Shown: in pieces, positions 61,729 through 64,000 of the stretch
Layout: each line of letters opens with the position of its first letter
Numbering within the stretch: the stretch's first letter is position 1
Assembly (NCBI RefSeq): GCF_015351075.1
Contig: NZ_JADKRS010000001.1
Location: 868,001 to 932,000 of the forward strand
DNA: 64,000 bases
Source of the DNA: Clavibacter sp. VKM Ac-2873
GTDB taxonomy: Bacteria > Actinomycetota > Actinomycetes > Actinomycetales > Microbacteriaceae
Direction: 5' to 3'
Program-made: the position numbers and the translations under genes
The notes under the pieces: generated by a model
What the model saw: only the letters and a program-made list of their open reading frames with translations
Databases searched by the model: none
What the model was told of the DNA's origin: nothing

Positions 61729-62334
61729 TCAGCTCACCTTCTGGGAGTCGTGGAAGGCGCGCATGTCCGACCAGGTGGGGAGGAGCCCGGCGGCCGCCGC
61801 CTCGGCGAGGGTCGGGGCCTCGAGGTCCTTCGGGGAGAGCAGCGGCTCACCCGCCTCCTCGGGGAAGACGAGGCCGAGCTCGGGGTCGAGCGGCGTGATG
61901 CCGTGCTCGGCCGCGGGGGCGTAGACGTCGCTCACGAGGTACGTGACGGCCGCGTCGTCCGTGAGCGCGACGAAGCAGTGGCCGAGGCCCTCCGATATGT
62001 AGACGGCCCGGTGCGTCTCGGTGTCGAGCCGCACGCTGTCCCACCGCCCGAAGGTGGGCGATCCGACGCGGATGTCGACGATGAAGTCGAGCACGGCGCC
62101 GGAGACGGCCTTCACGTGCTTGGCTTGGCCGCGCGGCACGTCGGCGAAGTGCACGCCGCGGACGACGCCGCGCTTCGAGACGCTCATGTTGGCCTGGCGG
62201 AGGTCGAGCGGGTGGCCGACCGCCTCCTGGATCTCGTCGAACCGGTACCACTCGAGGAACACGCCCCGGTCGTCGGCGCGCTGGACGGGGGTCAGCTCGT
62301 ACGCGTCGGGTACGGCGAGCTCTCGGATCTGCAC
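61729..62334 (-). CDS. rfbC: dTDP-4-dehydrorhamnose 3,5-epimerase
   Basis: A 201-residue cupin enzyme: YELTPVQRADDRGVFLEWYRFDE, the active-site histidine in RGVHF, and GHCFVALTDDAAVTYLVSDVYAP near the conserved tyrosine. Third step in dTDP-rhamnose synthesis. GTG start; 21 bases after gtrA. Confidence 0.9.
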   Translation of the reverse strand: MQIRELAVPDAYELTPVQRADDRGVFLEWYRFDEIQEAVGHPLDLRQANMSVSKRGVVRGVHFADVPRGQAKHVKAVSGAVLDFIVDIRVGSPTFGRWDSVRLDTETHRAVYISEGLGHCFVALTDDAAVTYLVSDVYAPAAEHGITPLDPELGLVFPEEAGEPLLSPKDLEAPTLAEAAAAGLLPTWSDMRAFHDSQKVS

Positions 62335-62355
62335 GAGGCCGACCCTAGCAACGCG

Positions 62356-62856
62356 TCACCGCGGCTCCGGGGCCCCGGCGCCCTCCGGATGCGAACCGCC
62401 CTCCCCCTCTCCGGGGGACGCGCGCCGGAACGAGAAGCGCCCGTGGCCCACGTAGCTCACGACGGTGATGAGGAGCACGAGCAGCGCCTGCGCCCCGAGG
62501 CGGGGCACGCCGAGCGCGACGAGGACGGGCAGGAGCGCCGCGTTCAGGGTGATGGAGACCGCGTACACCGACACGAACCGGGCGAAGTCGCGGAGCACGT
62601 GCCCGTGGACGCGGAAGACTAGCCGCCGGTACAGCGCGAAGGCCGCGACGATCGCCGCGGCGTAGCTGACGAGGAGCGGCACGAGGGATCCCGCGACGGG
62701 GTGGCCGGCACGATCGAGCGCCCGGCCGGCGGTCGCCTCCGCCGCGGCGAAGAGGAGGAACGCGAATCCGGTGTTGAACGCGCCGACGAGCAGGAACCGC
62801 ACGCGCCGGTCGCCGAGGAGCTCCCGGAGGCGGGAGGCGGACGGGATCCGGGGCAT
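62356..62856 (-). CDS. GtrA-family membrane protein
   Basis: A 166-residue protein with four membrane segments from ATG 62856: VRFLLVGAFNTGFAFLLFAAAE, LLVSYAAAIVAAFALYRRLVF, FARFVSVYAVSITLNAALL, ALLVLLITVVSYVGHGRFSF. GtrA-like proteins are thought to flip bactoprenol-linked sugars. No ribosome-binding site is evident. Start of the minus-strand run toward rfbC and rfbA. Confidence 0.85.
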   Translation of the reverse strand: MPRIPSASRLRELLGDRRVRFLLVGAFNTGFAFLLFAAAEATAGRALDRAGHPVAGSLVPLLVSYAAAIVAAFALYRRLVFRVHGHVLRDFARFVSVYAVSITLNAALLPVLVALGVPRLGAQALLVLLITVVSYVGHGRFSFRRASPGEGEGGSHPEGAGAPEPR

Positions 62857-62935
62857 CCGACCATGATGCCCGTCCCGCCCGCCGGTCCCCTGATGTGGGG
62901 GCCGCGCAGCCCCTCGGCGCCCCGCCCGCCCTCGG

Positions 62936-62941
62936 TAGGAT
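62936..62941 (+). promoter_or_regulatory. Candidate -10 element for rfbB
   Basis: TAGGAT in the divergent gtrA/rfbB spacer, leaving a leader of about 70 bases that contains a GC hairpin near 62976-62994. Confidence 0.4.
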
Positions 62942-63016
62942 CGAGCGCCGGCGCCCGAACGCCGTCCCCCGACGCCGGTCCACCCCACCGGCGCCTCTAC
63001 CGAAGGACGTATCCCC

Positions 63017-64000
63017 ATGAGGATCCTCGTGACCGGCGGCGCCGGCTTCATCGGCTCCAACTTCGTGCGCCACGCGCTGCAGGACCACTACGCCGGGCTC
63101 GAGGGCGCCGACGTCGTCGTGCTCGACGCGCTCACCTACTCGGGCAACCTCGAGAACCTCGCGCCCGTCAGCGGCTCCCCGCGCTACGCGTTCGTCCACG
63201 GCGACATCCGCGACGACGCCGTCCTCGACGAGTGGATCCCGCAGGTCGACGCCGTCGTGCACTTCGCGGCCGAGAGCCACGTCGACCGCTCCGTGCGCGA
63301 CGCGAGCATCTTCGTCGAGACGAACGTCCTCGGCACGCAGAAGCTCCTCGACGCGGCCCTCCGCCACGACCTCAAGCGCTTCGTGCACGTGTCCACCGAC
63401 GAGGTCTACGGATCCATCGCCGAGGGTTCGTGGGACGAGGAGCGGCCGCTCGAGCCCAACTCCCCGTACTCCGCGTCGAAGGCCGGAAGCGACCTGCTCG
63501 CCCGGTCGTACCACCGCACGCACGGGCTGGACGTCTCGATCACGCGCTGCTCGAACAACTACGGGCCGTACCACTTCCCCGAGAAGGTCATCCCGCTGTT
63601 CGTCACGAACCTCATCGACGACGAGCACGTCCCGCTCTACGGCGAGGGCCTCAACGTCCGCGACTGGCTGCACGTCGACGACCACTGCCGTGGCATCGCC
63701 CTCGTGCTCGCGCAGGGCGCGCCCGGCGAGGTCTACAACATCGGCGGCGGCACCGAGCTCACGAACCGCGAGCTCACGCAGCTGCTCCTCGACGCCACCG
63801 GCCGCGACTGGTCGTACGTGGACCGCGTCGAGGACCGCAAGGGCCACGACCTCCGCTACTCCGTCGACATCTCCAAGATCCAGCGCGAGCTCGGCTACGC
63901 GCCGCAGGTGCCGTTCGCCGAGGGCCTCGCCGACGTCGTGCGGTGGTACCGCGAGAACCGCGCGTGGTGGGAGCCGCTGAAGGCGCGCGCCGAGCTGCCC
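63017..64000 (+). CDS. rfbB: dTDP-glucose 4,6-dehydratase, 3' end cut by the window
   Basis: The first 328 residues, reading to the right edge without a stop. GGAGFIG (7-13) binds NAD; STDEVYG and Y151-x3-K155 (YSASK) are catalytic. Family length is about 330-340, so only a few residues are missing. GGA about ten bases before ATG. Second step of dTDP-rhamnose synthesis, divergent from gtrA-rfbC-rfbA. Confidence 0.95.
   Translation, partial: MRILVTGGAGFIGSNFVRHALQDHYAGLEGADVVVLDALTYSGNLENLAPVSGSPRYAFVHGDIRDDAVLDEWIPQVDAVVHFAAESHVDRSVRDASIFVETNVLGTQKLLDAALRHDLKRFVHVSTDEVYGSIAEGSWDEERPLEPNSPYSASKAGSDLLARSYHRTHGLDVSITRCSNNYGPYHFPEKVIPLFVTNLIDDEHVPLYGEGLNVRDWLHVDDHCRGIALVLAQGAPGEVYNIGGGTELTNRELTQLLLDATGRDWSYVDRVEDRKGHDLRYSVDISKIQRELGYAPQVPFAEGLADVVRWYRENRAWWEPLKARAELP

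Overview
The window is chromosomal DNA of very high G+C (low seventies percent by eye) from an actinobacterium. WhiB proteins, MtrAB-LpqB, an Rv3235-family protein, DUF3499 and an Emb-type arabinosyltransferase all point to Actinobacteria. The gene set and many short-leader promoters fit a Microbacteriaceae member; a Clavibacter-like genome is my inference. No IS element, phage gene, CRISPR array, tRNA or rRNA gene was seen. Coding is dense and most spacers hold promoters or perfect hairpin terminators.

Layout. 1-5203: a partial membrane protein, a WhiB1-type regulator, a PdtaS-type cytosolic histidine kinase, a MinD/CpaE-like ATPase, a SAF (CpaB-like) protein and a conserved hypothetical. 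5413-14907: Rv3235-like protein, SecA, long HPF, ComF-type phosphoribosyltransferase, LpqB, MtrB and MtrA. 15017-20520: a tightly overlapping envelope operon (GPDPase-type membrane protein, DUF4129, DUF4350, MoxR AAA+, DUF58). Its usual companions SpoIIM-like and RDD sit at 25162-27043, split off by a TetR / sugar symporter / GH3 beta-glucosidase cassette at 20536-25102. 27120-33841: S-adenosylhomocysteine hydrolase, a copper cassette (CsoR, CopZ, CopA), phosphomannomutase, DUF3499 and a zincin-like protein without HExxH. 33915-41365: DUF5719, a giant GT2-membrane fusion, WhiB2-type regulator, GalE and ManA. The order whiB1, pdtaS, Rv3235, secA, hpf, comF, lpqB, mtrB, mtrA, sahH, manA/manB, DUF3499, Rv3259-like, whiB2 follows M. 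tuberculosis Rv3219-Rv3260c with insertions.

41530-64000 is mainly surface glycan synthesis: an acyl-CoA dehydrogenase, two O-antigen-ligase-like proteins, a histidine phosphatase, UbiA-type decaprenyl-phosphate phosphoribosyltransferase, GT4, a flippase, an Emb-like arabinosyltransferase, a secreted protein with seven LGFP repeats, GlfT2-like, Glf, a GT2, a GlfT1-like GT2, RmlA, RmlC, GtrA and the start of RmlB. Together these encode galactofuranose supply and polymerisation, part of a decaprenyl-arabinose pathway, an arabinosyltransferase, rhamnose supply and an LGFP wall protein. That is most of a mycobacterial-style arabinogalactan toolkit in a lineage not known for mycolic acids, and it is the most interesting system here. 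Other notable points are an apparent ATC start codon for the UbiA protein, a repeated TAnnnT-N6/7-start pattern suggesting leaderless mRNAs, and several palindromic operators.
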